Program-made: the position numbers and the translations under genes
Origin: Prorocentrum cordatum
Taxonomy: Eukaryota > Sar > Dinophyceae > Prorocentrales > Prorocentraceae
Length of the DNA stretch: 64,000 bases
Direction: 5' to 3'
NCBI GenBank assembly: GCA_963575745.1
Contig: CAUYUJ010000652.1
Coordinates: 18,501-82,500, forward strand
Notes under the pieces: model-generated
The model's input: the letters and a program-made list of their open reading frames with translations, nothing else
The model's database searches: none
What the model was told of the DNA's origin: nothing
In this document: positions 11,094-20,715 of the stretch, piece after piece
Numbering within the stretch: the first letter of the stretch is position 1
How the letters are laid out: every line of letters starts with the position of its first letter

Positions 11094-11453
11094 CTATGCA
11101 GGAAGAGCCGATCCTGTCATCCGCCCCGGTCTTCCGAGTCCACAACCTGCAGCAGCCTGGCTCTGACGCCAGGGGGATACAGTTGCAAGCAAAGGGCGAG
11201 CACCACAGACCACCCTGCGGGAGGGCCGAAAACACTGCCAAAGGATATACCACTTGCGCAGTAGCAGGAGCTCGAGGGCGGCGTCCGCCGTGGGAGGCGA
11301 AACTACCGAGTCGTCGGCGTACAACGCGGGCAGTTTATCCGTCACTGGGGACGGGGGCGCCAAGATGCGAGCGTCAACCGAGGTAGCAGGGGCGGACCTG
11401 ATGGGGGAACAGCGGCGGCCTGCTAAAGGATGAACCACTTGGCAGCACAGCAC
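11094..11453 (-). pseudogene. Possible non-LTR reverse transcriptase remnant (YADD box)
   Basis: A minus-strand frame holds LPALYADDSVVSPP followed by ALELLLLRKWYILW and a VVCGARPLL stretch. In LINE-type reverse transcriptases a hydrophobic stretch leads into (F/Y)ADD, then 20-30 residues with a Trp, then a K-T-x-V-x-V-F segment; the order here is similar but the last part is degenerate. No other RT motif was found on either side and 11,459-11,640 upstream is simple repeat. This could be a chance match in GC-rich DNA. Confidence 0.25.
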
Positions 11454-11597
11454 TCACCTCAGGTCCTGCCCCAGGTGGTGCCGGGGAGGAACGCGCCAGG
11501 CTGCACCATGCCGTAGCCCGACACCTGGATGCCCGAGTGCTCCAGTGAAGCCTCGGTAGGGGGGAATTCGTGTGGCACTATGCGCCGTATCAGCTCA

Positions 11598-11636
11598 GAG
11601 GAGGAGGAGGAGGAGGAGGAGGAGGAGGAGGAGGGG
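11598..11636. repeat. (GAG)n tract
   Basis: Short pure GAG/GGA microsatellite. A similar tract is at 12,600-12,630. Confidence 0.9.
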
Positions 11637-11724
11637 AGACGCAGCCGATAGCCGCACAATCCAGAGAATAGACGGAGGAGGAGGGAGGGGCGACGCCAAT
11701 GTAGACGCAGCGAGTGCGGCGGCC

Positions 11725-12075
11725 TCTGTGATCCCTCCAACGTTCCTTGCGGAAGGACCTCCGCGAACGCGGGGGGAACAAGGAGGAGAAGGAAGAGGCG
11801 GCACCTCTGACGATGCTGCGTGGTCGGAGTCACCTCTGTGGTCCCCCCACCGCTCCTTGTGGAGGGTCTTCAATGACCACGGGGGGAACAACACCGGTCG
11901 AAGTCACCTCTGTGATCCCTCCACCGCCCCCTTGTGGAGGGCCGTCAGTGACCGCAGGGGGGGGAACGACAGCCCAATGTCGGAGGCACTTCTGTGATAT
12001 CTCCACCGATCCCTGTGGAGGGTCTTCAGCGGCCGCGGGGGGGGAACAACGCGCCAGACCACTGGCGGAGGACAG
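11725..12075 (+). repeat. ~84 bp tandem repeat with internal dyad
   Basis: Four to five units: CCTCTGTGATCCCTCCACCG, then CCCTTGTGGAGGGTCTTCA, then GCGGGGGGAACAAC. CCCTCCAC and GTGGAGGG form a short stem in each unit. One more unit lies apart at about 12,705-12,785 after a (GAG)n tract. Confidence 0.85.
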
Positions 12076-12345
12076 TGCTGACACTTCGTGGTGCCCTGGA
12101 TCTCCACTCCACAGGCCTCTGCATTCCTGGTTGTTGCACGTACGCCCCGGACAACCAGAGAAACCACGCACCGAGAAGGCAGCCAGCGAGCCGAAGCGGC
12201 GGCCTCGGCGACACGCAAGGGGGCGAAAGGGCAGCGTGTCGCCCAGCACCGGGGGGCGGGAGGCCAGGAGAAGCACGGGACGCAGGCGCCCGTCTGGGGG
12301 ATACGCAAAGCGTAAGGAAACCAGTATTCTTTGGCTAGCCGATCG
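12076..12345. other. Spacer
   Basis: No supported gene. A GGATACGCAAAGCGTAAGGAA module at about 12,299-12,319 matches the dispersed module at 864 and 45,200. Confidence 0.4.
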
Positions 12346-13140
12346 CGGCCGCACCAGGGGGGACCTGTCAATCCGTCACCCACACAGCGCGTTCCCTCCG
12401 ACGTAATGTTGACCACAGCCACCGCCGTCCCGCCGTGACTTCCCACTCTGTTCCTCTGTCCTGCTCATTCAGAAGACTGCTGTCGGACGGCTAGTCCATA
12501 GGGGGGTACTCCGCGGTTCCACAGCCTCCGCCGTCTCCGCCGTGACTACCCGCACCTCCCCACAGGCCGGCTGGCACAGCTGAAGGGGAGGGCCGTCCAA
12601 GGAGGAGGGGGAGGAGGAGGAGGGGAGTCGCAGCCGATAGCCGCAGCACCCGGTGAGTTGGAGGAGGAGGGGGAAGAGGCAGCACCGCTTCGATGCTGAA
12701 TCGGAGTCGCCACTGAGGTCCCTCCACCGCCCCCTGCGGAGGGTCTACAGAAACCGCGGGGGGAACAACACGCCAGCCCACTGTCGGGGACTGCGCTGTC
12801 ACCTTCCAAGCAGCACAGCCTGGAGACTGCACCCGTAGGGGTGCGCAGCCAGGAGACACACACTCGAGGGAATGTCCAAGGCCTCCAATTTTGGGATGGC
12901 CCGTCGCACTGTCCAGTTCCCAGCCAGGGCACTCTTGGTCGGGGGCACACTGGTGGGGAGACGCAAGCGTAAGAATACCAATAATTGTTTGCTTGCCCAT
13001 CGACCGCTCCTGGGCGGGCCTGTCATTCGTCACCCACACAGCGTGTTTCCTCCGACGTACTCGGGATGTGCGTCTTTTCCGCTCCGGGGGGGCCTGTCAT
13101 TCGTCTCCCACACAGCGTGTTTCCTCCGGTGGAGAAGCAA
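12346..13140 (+). repeat. Three copies of a ~46 bp module
   Basis: GGCCTGTCATTCGTCACCCACACAGCGTGTTTCCTCCG-type blocks at about 12,360, 13,016 and 13,092. The DNA between holds a second GACGCAAGCGTAAGAAT module (12,960) and the outlying 84 bp repeat unit. No gene supported. Confidence 0.75.
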
Positions 13141-13451
13141 GGCACGTCCGACAACAGCCCGTCAGAACCAAGAGGGGGGGAGTCTGAGACACCCAATCGC
13201 GCTGCAGAGTACGGTGTACAACTCGTAGTCAACAGAGAAGGCGGATCTCAGAGCAGAAAACCGAACTGCCCACGGTATAGCCACACGCGCAACACGCAGA
13301 CAGAAGAGAAATGAACTGAGGCCGACGGTATAGCCATACACGCAGCACGTAGACAACAGCCAAGAAAAGGACGAAGAAGTTCTGAAAGAAGCAGGTGTCG
13401 AGACGAAACCACGGTAGCAACCCGCAGGGATGCCACGAGGGGGTAGCAAGG
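13141..13451. other. Spacer with a two-copy repeat
   Basis: A ~68 bp tandem pair sharing CGGTATAGCCA(C/T)AC(A)CGC(A)(G)CAC at 13,271-13,355. Nothing coding recognised. Confidence 0.45.
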
Positions 13452-13943
13452 CTACTGTGGGGAGACGGCCCACCACTGTCTGCAGTGCTTCCTGGGGGCC
13501 TGTTTGCTCGGGTGGCCCTTTACCGCATGGTGACCACTGCTCACACCGCCGCTCGGACCCAGGCGCCGCTGCCAGGCCCGAGTCCAGTCGACGTCGAGGC
13601 CCAGCGCATCGCTGAGGACCCGTACGTCACCCTTGTGGCTGCGGAAGGATTCCAGAAAGAGGTGGCAGTTTTGCGGGTCGTGCCGATTCGGGTCGAGCGC
13701 GCCCTTGCCGCCAGGCACCGACTGCCGCTTGGCGAAGGCGTGCCAGGTGCCAGTGAACATTGGCCCCACTGTGACTTGGAGTCGTCGTATCGCCACGCCG
13801 GGTGCCTCCCCAGGGAGGTCCCACTGGACGTTGTTGATTGATGGTTTGTACAGCTGTTGTCCCGTGTCGGGGTCCTTGGGCTCTGGCCATTGACGCGGGT
13901 CGGGCCCCTGGTGCCGCCATGTATCCCGGCCGCCAGTCTCCAA
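13452..13943 (-). CDS. Hypothetical coding fragment, intact paralogue of 10,110-10,660
   Basis: A 163-codon minus-strand frame of unknown family. The conserved core contains NVQWDLPGEAPGVAIRRLQ, GTWHAFAKRQ, KGALDPNRHDPQNC, FLESFRSHKGDVRVLSDAL and VDWTRAW, all recognisable in the broken paralogue 3 kb upstream. Cys and Trp placement and alternating charge look like a folded domain, not repeat-derived sequence. Two Met codons are available and no start context decides between them; the true gene may extend further or be spliced. No neighbour suggests a pathway. It may equally be a remnant, since the flanks hold duplicated non-coding blocks. Confidence 0.45.
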   Translation of the reverse strand: METGGRDTWRHQGPDPRQWPEPKDPDTGQQLYKPSINNVQWDLPGEAPGVAIRRLQVTVGPMFTGTWHAFAKRQSVPGGKGALDPNRHDPQNCHLFLESFRSHKGDVRVLSDALGLDVDWTRAWQRRLGPSGGVSSGHHAVKGHPSKQAPRKHCRQWWAVSPQ

Positions 13944-13984
13944 CGTAACGGCCTCGTTGTCCTGGCTGGGGGGATCGCGCCCCA

Positions 13985-14395
13985 GCGTCTAGAATTTCAC
14001 GAAAATGTTGGAAAACCGATGGTTTAAGAATTCGCAGGAGCGCGAGCGCGAGCTTTTTTGAAAACTGATGTTGCGACACCATGTCTTTTATAACGTTTCA
14101 AGACACTCGGATTTGAAATCCCTGCGATACCTAGAAGTTGTTGACGGATTTCTGCGTACGCGCGCAACGACGCGCGCGCGTGCACTTCGCCACAGCACAC
14201 GCGCAAGGGCATTCGAACGACTTCGACATGCGCGCGCGAAGCCCGTGTGGTACCATGTTATGAACATGCTGAAAAAAACGATGGAAAATTCTTAAGAATT
14301 CGCAAGAGCGCGAGCGTAAGCTTTTGGCTGACAATCCGTGTTGCGAAACCATGTGTTCAGATGTCTCTTGGACACTCGATCTTGGAGAGAGCGTG
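13985..14395 (+). repeat. Duplicated ~270 bp block
   Basis: 14,003-14,110 and 14,266-14,385 share ATG(C/T)TG(G)AAAA..CGATGG, GAATTCGCA(A/G)GAGCGCGAGCG, GTTGCGA(C/A)ACCATGT and GACACTCG. Between them lies a CGCG/TGCGCG-rich tract (14,155-14,245) that returns at 15,915-15,960. Confidence 0.75.
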
Positions 14396-14439
14396 ATCCA
14401 CCGCCGCTTTCCTGTGGAAAATTCCCTCCACCATTCGTC

Positions 14440-15730
14440 CAAAACCCAGGGGTCCCCCCCCCCACCCCCTAAAAATCCCCCCCCTGCTCGAACCTTACCC
14501 CCACTCCCCTTCCCCCGGCAAAAAACACCCCCCCCTCCCCCCCCCTCCAGAAAACCGGGGGGGTTCACTACCGGTTCGAATCCCCCCCCCTCCAGAAAAC
14601 CGGAAGAGCCACTACCGGTTCGACCCCCCCCCCGCTCGCCGCCGGCAAACAATTTCTGGGTCCCCACCACCATCCTCACCACCGCCCTCACCACTGTCCC
14701 CACCACCACCGTCCCCACCACTGTCCCACTGTCCCCACTGTACCCACCACTGTCCCCGCTGCCCCCGCCAGTGCCCCCACCACTATCGCACTATCCCCAC
14801 TGTCCCCACCAGTGTTCCCACCACGGTCCCATTCTCCCCACTGTCCCCACCACTGTCCCACTGTCCCCACTGTCCCCACCACTGTCCCACTGTCCCCACT
14901 GTCCCTACCACTGTCCCACTGAGCTGTCCCACTGTTCCCACCAGTCCCACCGTCCCCACTGTCCCCACCACTGCCCCCACTGTACCACTGTCCTATTGTC
15001 CTCACCACCACCCTCACCACTGTCCCCACCACCACCGTTCCCACCACTGTCCCACTGTACCCACTGTCCCCACCACTGTCCCACTGTTCCCACCACTGTC
15101 ACATCAGTGCCCCCGCTGTGCCCACCAGTGCCCCCACCACTGTCGCACTGTCCCCACTGTCCCCACCACTGTCCCCACCACGGTCCCACTCTTCCCACTG
15201 TCCTAAGTGTCCCCACCAGTGTCCCATTGACCCCAGTCCACACCACTGTCCCACTGTCCCCACTGTCCCCGCCACTGTCCCACTGTGCTGCCCCACTGTC
15301 CGCACCACTGTCCCACTGTCCCCACTGTCCCAACCACTCTCCCCACTGTAAAGTACCACTGCCCCCTTGTCCCACCACCGTCCTCATCACCGCCCTCACC
15401 ACTGTCCCCACCACTACCGTCCCCACCACTGTCCCACTGTCCCCACCACTGTCCCTTTGTCCCCTCACCACTGTCCCCACCTCCGTCTCCACCACTGTCC
15501 CATTGTCCCCGCTGTCCCCACCACTGTCCCACTGTCCCCACTCTTCCCACCAATGTCCCCACTGTCCCCACCAGTGCCCCCACCACTGTCGCACGGTCCC
15601 CACTGTCCCCACCACGGTCCCACTCTCCCCACTGTCCTCACTGTCGCCGCCACTGTCCCACTGTCCCCACTCCCCACCACCATCCCCACCACCGTCCGAA
15701 TCACTGTCCCCACCAGAGTCCCCCATCCGG
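14440..15730 (+). repeat. CCCCACTGT minisatellite
   Basis: About 1.1 kb of 9-12 bp units CCCCACCACTGT/CCCCACTGTCC, with a higher-order period in which blocks such as CACCACCGTCC recur. Flanked on the left by two ACTACCGGTTCGA blocks within C-rich DNA (14,565-14,625) and on the right by a G-rich stretch with GGTTCGAAGCGGTAGTGACC (15,779-15,798), roughly an inverted counterpart. Pro/Ser/Thr-rich open frames here are artefacts. Confidence 0.9.
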
Positions 15731-15879
15731 AGTGGGGGGGGAGGGGGGGAGTCGTTTCCCGGCGGCGAGGAGAGGGGGGGTTCGAAGCGGTAGTGACCAC
15801 CACCGGTTGTCGAGAGGAGGGGACGGGAGTGACCACCCATTTGTCTGCCAGCAGCGGCAGAACACCCTCTTCCCGATTT

Positions 15880-16060
15880 TGAAACCCTTGCGAAACCGAA
15901 AGTTGTTGAACGATTTCGGCATGCGCGCGCGACGACGCGCACGTGCACTTCGTCCCGTGTTTTGCAAGGGATTGCTGGAAGCTGATGATTTGTTACAAAC
16001 GAGTGTGCGCACGCAGTATTTCTGCAGAGAATGACGGGGGGGCGATACTGGTTGGGGTGG
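15880..16060 (+). repeat. Partial copy of the 14.1 kb block
   Basis: AAGTTGTTGA(A/C)GGATTT..GCGCGCGACGACGCGC(A/G)CGTGCACTTCG matches 14,137-14,190. Confidence 0.7.
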
Positions 16061-16159
16061 GATGGTATGAAAATTCATGTTTAGGATAGACGATGGGGCA
16101 AAATCAGATGAAAAATTGCAGTGCGAAAAGGGGCACCGATGATCCAGAGGGGGGCAGAA

Positions 16160-16475
16160 TCGATCTCTTGTATTTTACGGAGGGAAAGTAGACACGACTG
16201 CGACGGCGGCGACGGGCGGCACCTCGGCGGCGACGGCGACGGCGGCGACGGCGATGGCATCGCCCGCAGAAGCCGCCGCTCGCCCCGAGCGGCGGCGCCT
16301 CGGCGGCGGCGGCACCTCGGCGGCCGGCGGCCGGCGCCGCCCGCGGAAGCCGCTCTTCACCCCGAGGTGGTCAAGCAAGTGAGAACCCCTAAGCGCAAGC
16401 ACGGATCCTTTTCGTCCTCCTCCTCCTCCTCTTCCTCCTCCTCCTCCTCCTCCTCCTCCTCCTCCCTCCTCCTCG
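16160..16475 (+). repeat. GGCGGCGAC repeats followed by (TCC)n
   Basis: GC-rich GGCGACGGCGGC units at 16,200-16,350, then a pure TCC tract at 16,419-16,473. Confidence 0.85.
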
Positions 16476-16479
16476 CAGG

Positions 16480-16756
16480 GGCTCGGAGCAGCCACGGGAA
16501 CCTGGAGGATGAATGTACATGCACATATGTGTCAGCCGGCGCTGGCCCAAAACCGTGTGCTTTTCTGGCAACCTGCCTTTTGTGCCATGATGCAGTCTAC
16601 GAGGTACAGGTGGAAGATCTGCACTGTTATGAGGTGCACCCAGTGTGGTGCACTCGATGTAGAGCAGATCCCTTCGTGAAATTTGAAGATGTCAACCCCA
16701 CTGCTCGCGCAATAATCCCACTCACACATCCGCAACTTGGTTGGCAAAACCCGTAG
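16480..16756 (+). other. Possible Cys-rich reading frame
   Basis: The plus-strand frame ending at 16,756 has a Cys-rich tail (CTCTYVSAG, CAFLATCLLCHDAVYEV, HCYEVHPVWCTRC). The opposite strand is also open through the same DNA, so the coding strand is not decided. I do not recognise a family and there is no second copy to show conservation. Treat as unassigned. Confidence 0.15.
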
Positions 16757-16789
16757 ATGGCGGTGATTGCAATGACTGGAAGGAACCAC

Positions 16790-17240
16790 TTGGAAGGAAA
16801 CCCTGCCATTCAGACGAAGACCTCTTGGAAGCAACGCTGTCCAAGACGCTCCGCGCACCTCGCGACAAATTTCGCGTCCAAGAAGGCCCACTATAAGGTC
16901 AGACCTTCAGGTGCGGGTGAGCGTGCACTTCAGGCGGGCTACGCGAGGTATGATCGAACACGACACTTTTTGAGCTCGACGCCCTCTCTGCAGCAGCCAT
17001 CAAAAAGTGAGACCCCGGATTGCGGAGACCTGCAGAAAAGGAGACCTCGGGAATGTCCGGCATCCCCTACCCCAATCATCAGCAAGCTTCCCGTCAACCG
17101 GGGAGATCCACCAGGACCTAAGAAGCGGACCACGAAGGGGCGATCCTGGATAGGGCGGGGCATGGGCGGGCCCACTGTAAAATTCGACCTCCTGGTGCCG
17201 GCAACCGTGCACTTCAAGCGGCCCAAATGAGCTATAATCA
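16790..17240 (+). repeat. Dispersed repeat family D, tandem copies
   Basis: Two diverged units sharing GGCCCACT(A/G)TAA, GGTGC.GG..A(G)CGTGCACTTCA(A/G)GCGG and TCGAACACGAC/TCAAACTCGACCGTCGT. Further copies at 23,683-23,800 and, shorter, at 33,402-33,470. GAAGACCTCTTGGAAGCAAC at about 16,816 recurs at 24,142. Confidence 0.7.
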
Positions 17241-17394
17241 AACTCGACCGTCGTATCGAACGACGACAAGCACTTCCTTAGTGTGTGTTCCGTTGCCGCA
17301 AAGTTCACACAAGCAGAGCGAAGAAATGTAGGAAAGCTGCTGCTGGCGATGATGATGATGCCGCCCAAAGAAGGTCCCTCCTGAAGGCGTGACA

Positions 17395-17660
17395 TCACTT
17401 ACGGGCTGCTTCAAAATGCAACTGCCCAACTCCACACAACCAACATATGGTCATGCGGGAGCTCGCGAGCGATTTGGCAACCATCCGAAGAAAAAAAATG
17501 GCATCCTGAAGGGCACGTTCTGTCGCAAAGCCTTTGCCACGATTGAACTCACAATCGAGCGCGCAGAACTCAGTTGCAGATCCAACTAATGAGAAGGATG
17601 CATCACCCAGTGCGAATGCGCACATGTGCTCAAAAACGCGGCTGGACTCTTCAAGTCTAG
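17395..17660 (-). CDS. Hypothetical short coding segment
   Basis: A minus-strand frame with protein-like composition: FEHMCAFALGDASFSLVGS, EFCALDCEFNRGKG, FLRMVAKSLASS, MTICWLCGVGQLHFEAARK, then a stop. It is open from about 17,660 and has one Met at 17,625. I cannot name a family. It sits beside dispersed repeats, has no visible partner, and may be the last exon of a decayed gene. Confidence 0.3.
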
Positions 17661-17737
17661 CTCGAAATTCAATGGACTACCCGCATGAACTACCCCAAAT
17701 TCATGCGTTCCAATGGGTCTCATGGACTACCCGCATG

Positions 17738-18005
17738 AAGCCATTAACCCCCCGGAGTTATCATTAGCACCGCACCGTAATTAAATAATTCTGGGGTGCG
17801 GTTTTCGCCGAACGATATAGTGAGCAACGCGCGAATGGAACGAAAATAAATAATTCCCGCGCCCCGGTTCGGGTGATATCCCACTTGAAATTGGAATCAG
17901 AATAAGAATAAGAGTGAAATACAAGTAATAAGAAGAAGAAGAATAATAATAATAATAAGAATAATAATACGAATAACCCCATGCTCACGATACTAAACAC
18001 TAGGG
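17738..18005 (+). repeat. SINE-like dispersed repeat, copy 1
   Basis: GCC(A)TTAACCCCCCGGAGTTATCATTAGCACC, then AATTAAATAATT, then GGTGATATCCCACTTGAAATTGGAAT, ending in an AATAAGAATAAG purine tail. The same order with about 80% similarity by eye is at 39,806-40,110. No A/B boxes were identified, so SINE is only a working label. Confidence 0.6.
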
Positions 18006-18019
18006 GATAATAAAGTTCG

Positions 18020-18345
18020 GGGTTTAGTCTTCATTAAAATATCCTCAACAATGGCTTATCTCGCTGGAGACATCCTCGACAAATCCCTTGTTTCGCTTGA
18101 GACATCCACAAACTATTGCTTATTTCGCTTGAGACACCGTCAAACTATTGCTTATTTCGCTTGAGACATCCTCGAAATAATTGTGTTTTCGCTTGAAACA
18201 TCATCAAACTATTGCTGATTTCGCCTGAACATCCTGAAACTATTGCGTATTTCGCTTGAGACATCCTGAAACTATTGCTTATTTCGCTTGAGACACCGTC
18301 AAACTATTGCTTATTTCGCTTGAGACATCCTCGAAATAATTGTGT
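18020..18345 (+). repeat. 32 bp repeat with alternating conserved/variable halves, array 1
   Basis: About nine units of TTTCGCTTGAGACATCCT separated by ~14-20 variable bases. The larger second array is at 20,716-21,225. Confidence 0.85.
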
Positions 18346-18399
18346 TTTTTATTCTCGAAGGTCTCATTGTCTGGTTCTGCTCTCTGAGCAGCCATCTGC

Positions 18400-18520
18400 T
18401 TGAGCAGCTCTGCTTCAGCAGCTCACCTTGAGCAGAGAGAGATAGTGAGAGAAAGAGGAGAGAGGGAGGGAGAGAGAGAGAGAGAGTGAGACTCTCTCTC
18501 TCTCTCTCCCGCCGTGCGCT
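18400..18520. repeat. (GA)n next to (CT)n
   Basis: GAGAGAGA-rich then CTCTCTCT-rich sequence, able to pair with itself (about 18,465-18,508). Confidence 0.8.
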
Positions 18521-19225
18521 CCTCTGAGGTTTATTATCGTCGGCAGTTTTTTTTATCATCGGCTGAGGTTTATTATCGTCGGCAGTTTTTTATCATCGGC
18601 AGTGGTCAATCGCAACTCCTGAGCTCTCCCGGAAGACGGCGGCACGCAAATGATACGCATTTTTTGAAAAACTTCATTTTGAAAAAAACAAAAAAAACTT
18701 TTTTAAATTGCGAATTCCATTGTAATCCTTTCAAAATTGCGAAATCGAGCCGTCAGGCGCTTGAATGCCACATTGCGTTCGAGATTTAAGCACGCGACGC
18801 ATTTATGAGAAATTTGCGTCGCACGCGCTTTTGCCCGAATATCGAACGCAGTGTGGCATTCAGGCGCGTGCGGGTTCGAATTCGCAATTTCGAAAGGATT
18901 TCAATGGAATTCGCAACCAAATATAGTATTTTTTGTCAAAATAAGGTTTTTCAAAAAAAATGCGTGTCATGAGAAAATTGCGTCGCACACGCTTTCGCCT
19001 AAATCTCGAACGCAGTGCGGCATTCAAGCGCCTGACGGCTCGATTTCGCAAATTCGAAAAGATTTCAATGGAATTCGCAATTAAATAAAATATATTTTTT
19101 TCAAAATGAAGTTTTTCAAAAACATGCGTATCATTTGCGTGCCGCCGTGTTCCCGGAGAGCTCAGGAGTTGCTATCGACCACTGCCGATGATAAAAAACT
19201 GCCGACGATAATAAACCTCAAGAGG
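18521..19225. mobile_element. Foldback element with long inverted repeats
   Basis: The left arm (CCTCTGAGGTTTATTATCG..., from 18,521) is repeated inverted at the right (...CGATAATAAACCTCAAGAGG, ending 19,225). More than 110 bp are nearly identical and include GCAACTCCTGAGCTCTCC and ACGGCGGCACGCAAATGATA. Inside, a second block (GCGAATTCCATTG..., GCCGTCAGGCGCTTGAATGCC) occurs twice on each strand, so most of the ~705 bp can fold. There is no transposase. The flanks are simple repeats, so target duplications cannot be judged. Confidence 0.85.
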
Positions 19226-19227
19226 TT

Positions 19228-19378
19228 GTGCTGAGGGGTTGTGCTGCAGGGTTGTGCTGGAGGGTTGTGCTGGAGGGTTGTGCTGGAGGGTTGTGCTGGA
19301 GGGTTGTGCTGGAGGGTTGTGCTGGAGGGTTGTGCTGGAGGGTTGTGCTGGAGGGTTGTGCTGGGGGGGTTGTGCTGA
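19228..19378 (+). repeat. 13 bp minisatellite GGGTTGTGCTGGA
   Basis: About 11 nearly identical 13 bp units directly beside the foldback element, followed by (GA)n. Confidence 0.95.
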
Positions 19379-19569
19379 GAGAGAGAGAGAGAGAAAAGGA
19401 CAAAAAAAAAGATAAAAAGAAATATATTTTTTAGAATAAGAAAGATAAAACACATTTCGCAGATTTTGTTTCTAATAAAAAATCTTATAGTAAAGAAGAA
19501 GAATAATAAGAAGACTAATAAGAAGAGAAGATATATAAAAAGAAAGACAGATAGAGGAGGAGGAGGAAA

Positions 19570-20690
19570 AGCAAAAATTTCAAGTTTCAAATCCACCAGA
19601 TTTTATTTAGAAACGCTTTATGAAAATTGAGAAAGAGAGAGAGAGAGAGAGAGAGAGAAGAAGAGGAGATAATGAAAAGCAAGAGAGGAAGGAGAGGAGG
19701 AGAGGAAAGGAGAAGACAGGAGAGGAGCAAGAGGAGAGAGAGATAGAGAAACAGAGAGAGAAAAAAGACAGAGAGGAAATAATAATAATAAAAAAACGAT
19801 CAGAATGTCCAAGGATAATCAACCCCAGGGATAAACAAGTTCAGGGGGGCATGGGGGGGAGAGAGACAGAGAGATAGAAAGAGAGAGAGAGAAGAAATAA
19901 TGAAAATGAAGAGGAGAAGAAAAATTCAAGAGGAGAAGTAGAAGACGAGAGGAAGAGGAAAAGCAAAAATTTCAAGTTCCAAATCTATTATATTTAATTT
20001 ACAAGCGCTTTAAGAAAATCGTTTTTTTACCTCACTTTCCGCGGATAATCAACCCCAGGGATAAACAAGTTCAGGGGCGCATGGGGAGAGAGAAAGATAT
20101 ACAGAGAGAAATAAAGAAAACAAAGAGAGAGTTGAGGGAAATACGTAAAAGAAATATTAAAAAGGAAAAGGACAAGAAGAAATGAGGAGGAGAAGTAGAA
20201 GAGGAGAGGAAAGGAGGATAAAACAAAAAATCTGAAGATTCAAATGTATTATTTTTTTATTTACAAACGCTTTATGAAAAAATAAAATGTTTAAGTGCTC
20301 GCGTAGGGTAGCTCATGTGCCTCACTTTCCGTGGATAATCAACCCCAGGGATAAACAAGTTCAGGGAGGCATGGGGAGAGAGAGGAAAAAAAGAAAGAAA
20401 GAAAGAAATATATAAAAGAAATAAAAATAGAAATTAAGAAAAAAGAAGGAGGATAGAAGAGGAAGAAAAAGAGCAAAAAAATCAAGTTCCAACTCTATTA
20501 GATTTAAGTTACAAACGCTTTCTGAAAATTGATTTTTTGAGTGCTCGTGTAGGGTAGCTCATGTGCCTCACTTGCCATGGATAATCAACACCAGGGATAA
20601 ACAAGCTCAGGGGGGCATGGGGAGAGAGAGGAAAAAAAGAAAGACATAAAGAAATATATAAAGAAATAAAAATATAAATTAAGAAAAAAG
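19570..20690 (+). repeat. ~240-290 bp tandem repeat, four copies
   Basis: Each unit has GATAATCAACCCCAGGGATA followed by AACAAGTTCAGG and GGCATGGGGAGAGAG, a purine tract of varying length, then TTCAAGTTCCAAATCTATTA and ACAAACGCTTTATGAAAA. GGATAATCAAC starts near 19,813, 20,042, 20,333 and 20,579. Confidence 0.85.
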
Positions 20691-20715
20691 AAGGAGAAGA
20701 GAAGAGGAAGAAAAA

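Noticed and set aside
14560-14625. tRNA gene suggested by GGTTCGAATCC (B-box-like)
   Set aside because: No acceptor, D or anticodon arms around it; the motif is part of a repeated C-rich block.
14324-15793. A 489-codon Pro/Ser/Thr/His-rich frame
   Set aside because: It is the CCCCACTGT minisatellite read as protein.
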